A DNA stretch of 5,877 bases, taken from positions 1-5,877 of the forward strand of contig JAIRZC010000118.1 of assembly GCA_031267455.1 (NCBI GenBank), in the 5' to 3' direction. Numbering within the stretch: position 1 is the stretch's first letter; the number at the start of each line of letters is the position of its first letter. Shown piece after piece: positions 5,737-5,877 of the stretch. A program made the position numbers and the translations under genes. The notes beneath the pieces are model-generated. The model was not told the DNA's origin, ran no database searches, and saw only the letters and a list, made by a program, of their open reading frames with translations. Source of the DNA: Accumulibacter sp. Lineage in GTDB: Bacteria; Pseudomonadota; Gammaproteobacteria; Burkholderiales; Rhodocyclaceae.

Positions 5737-5877
5737 ATGCGTCATCGCAATGGATTACGAAAACTCAACCGAACCAGCGAACACCGCTTGGCCATGTTGC
5801 GCAACATGGCGGTGTCCCTGCTGAAACACGAAACGATCCGGACGACCCTGCCCAAGGCCAAGGAGTTGCGGCGCGTC
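5737..5877 (+). CDS. rplQ: 50S ribosomal protein L17, N-terminal part (3' end outside window)
   Basis: This is the start of the L17 gene; 47 codons are present before the window ends. The visible protein begins [20 protein letters not shown] and continues [20 protein letters not shown], ending AKELRRV. This is the diagnostic L17 N terminus, which lies at the back of the large subunit near the exit tunnel. The ATG at 5737 follows AAAGGA at 5723-5728 with a spacing of eight. L17 is the usual last gene of the alpha operon after rpoA. The asparagine at position 5 replaces a histidine I recall from several relatives (MRHRHGLRKL), a minor difference. The C-terminal half and any terminator are outside the window. 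Confidence 0.97.
   Translation, partial: MRHRNGLRKLNRTSEHRLAMLRNMAVSLLKHETIRTTLPKAKELRRV

Noticed and set aside
1..5877. An undescribed accessory, defence or mobile system in this window
   Set aside because: All substantial coding capacity is explained by conserved ribosomal, SecY, IF1 and RNA polymerase genes in standard order. No foreign genes, direct-repeat boundaries or composition breaks were seen.

Overview
The window is a ribosomal-protein gene cluster: the distal part of the spc operon followed by the alpha operon. Every convincing gene is on the + strand. The order is rplR (3' end only), rpsE, rpmD, rplO, secY, infA, rpmJ, rpsM, rpsK, rpsD, rpoA, rplQ (5' end only). Gene gaps range from overlaps of 1 to 23 bases up to 130 bases. 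No tRNA, rRNA, CRISPR array, insertion sequence or accessory gene is visible.

The organism is most likely a betaproteobacterium with a genome of about 60% GC (estimated by eye). infA lies directly between secY and rpmJ, without adk or map. IF1 ends in [10 protein letters not shown]. The alpha-subunit C-terminal domain, the SecY loops and the L17 N terminus all resemble remembered betaproteobacterial sequences. Ribosomal protein S4 has the four-cysteine form rather than the cysteine-poor form recalled from Burkholderia-type genomes. This may point to a Nitrosomonadales- or Rhodocyclales-like branch, but that is an inference from memory and not a search result.

Layout: bases 1-3105 hold the spc part, giving L18, S5, L30, L15, the SecY translocon channel, initiation factor IF1 and L36. 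Bases 3170-5877 hold the alpha part, giving S13, S11, S4, the RNA polymerase alpha subunit and L17. Together they supply small- and large-subunit proteins, an initiation factor, the membrane channel for exported nascent chains and the assembly scaffold of RNA polymerase. S4 is the translational repressor of the alpha operon in well-studied relatives.

The features not explained by the standard genes are in the gaps. (1) Around the rpsM start codon a 9-base direct repeat allows two mutually exclusive pairings with one downstream segment, a possible S4-responsive switch. (2) The 130-base rpoA-rplQ gap holds a near-perfect 16-bp hairpin without a U-tract and is almost filled by a 39-codon ORF rich in basic residues. 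(3) The infA-rpmJ gap holds an 18-codon ORF with a ribosome binding site, whose stop overlaps the rpmJ start as ATGA. (4) A weak promoter-like pair precedes rpsM. None of these amounts to a demonstrated new system; the region is essentially ordinary core genome.
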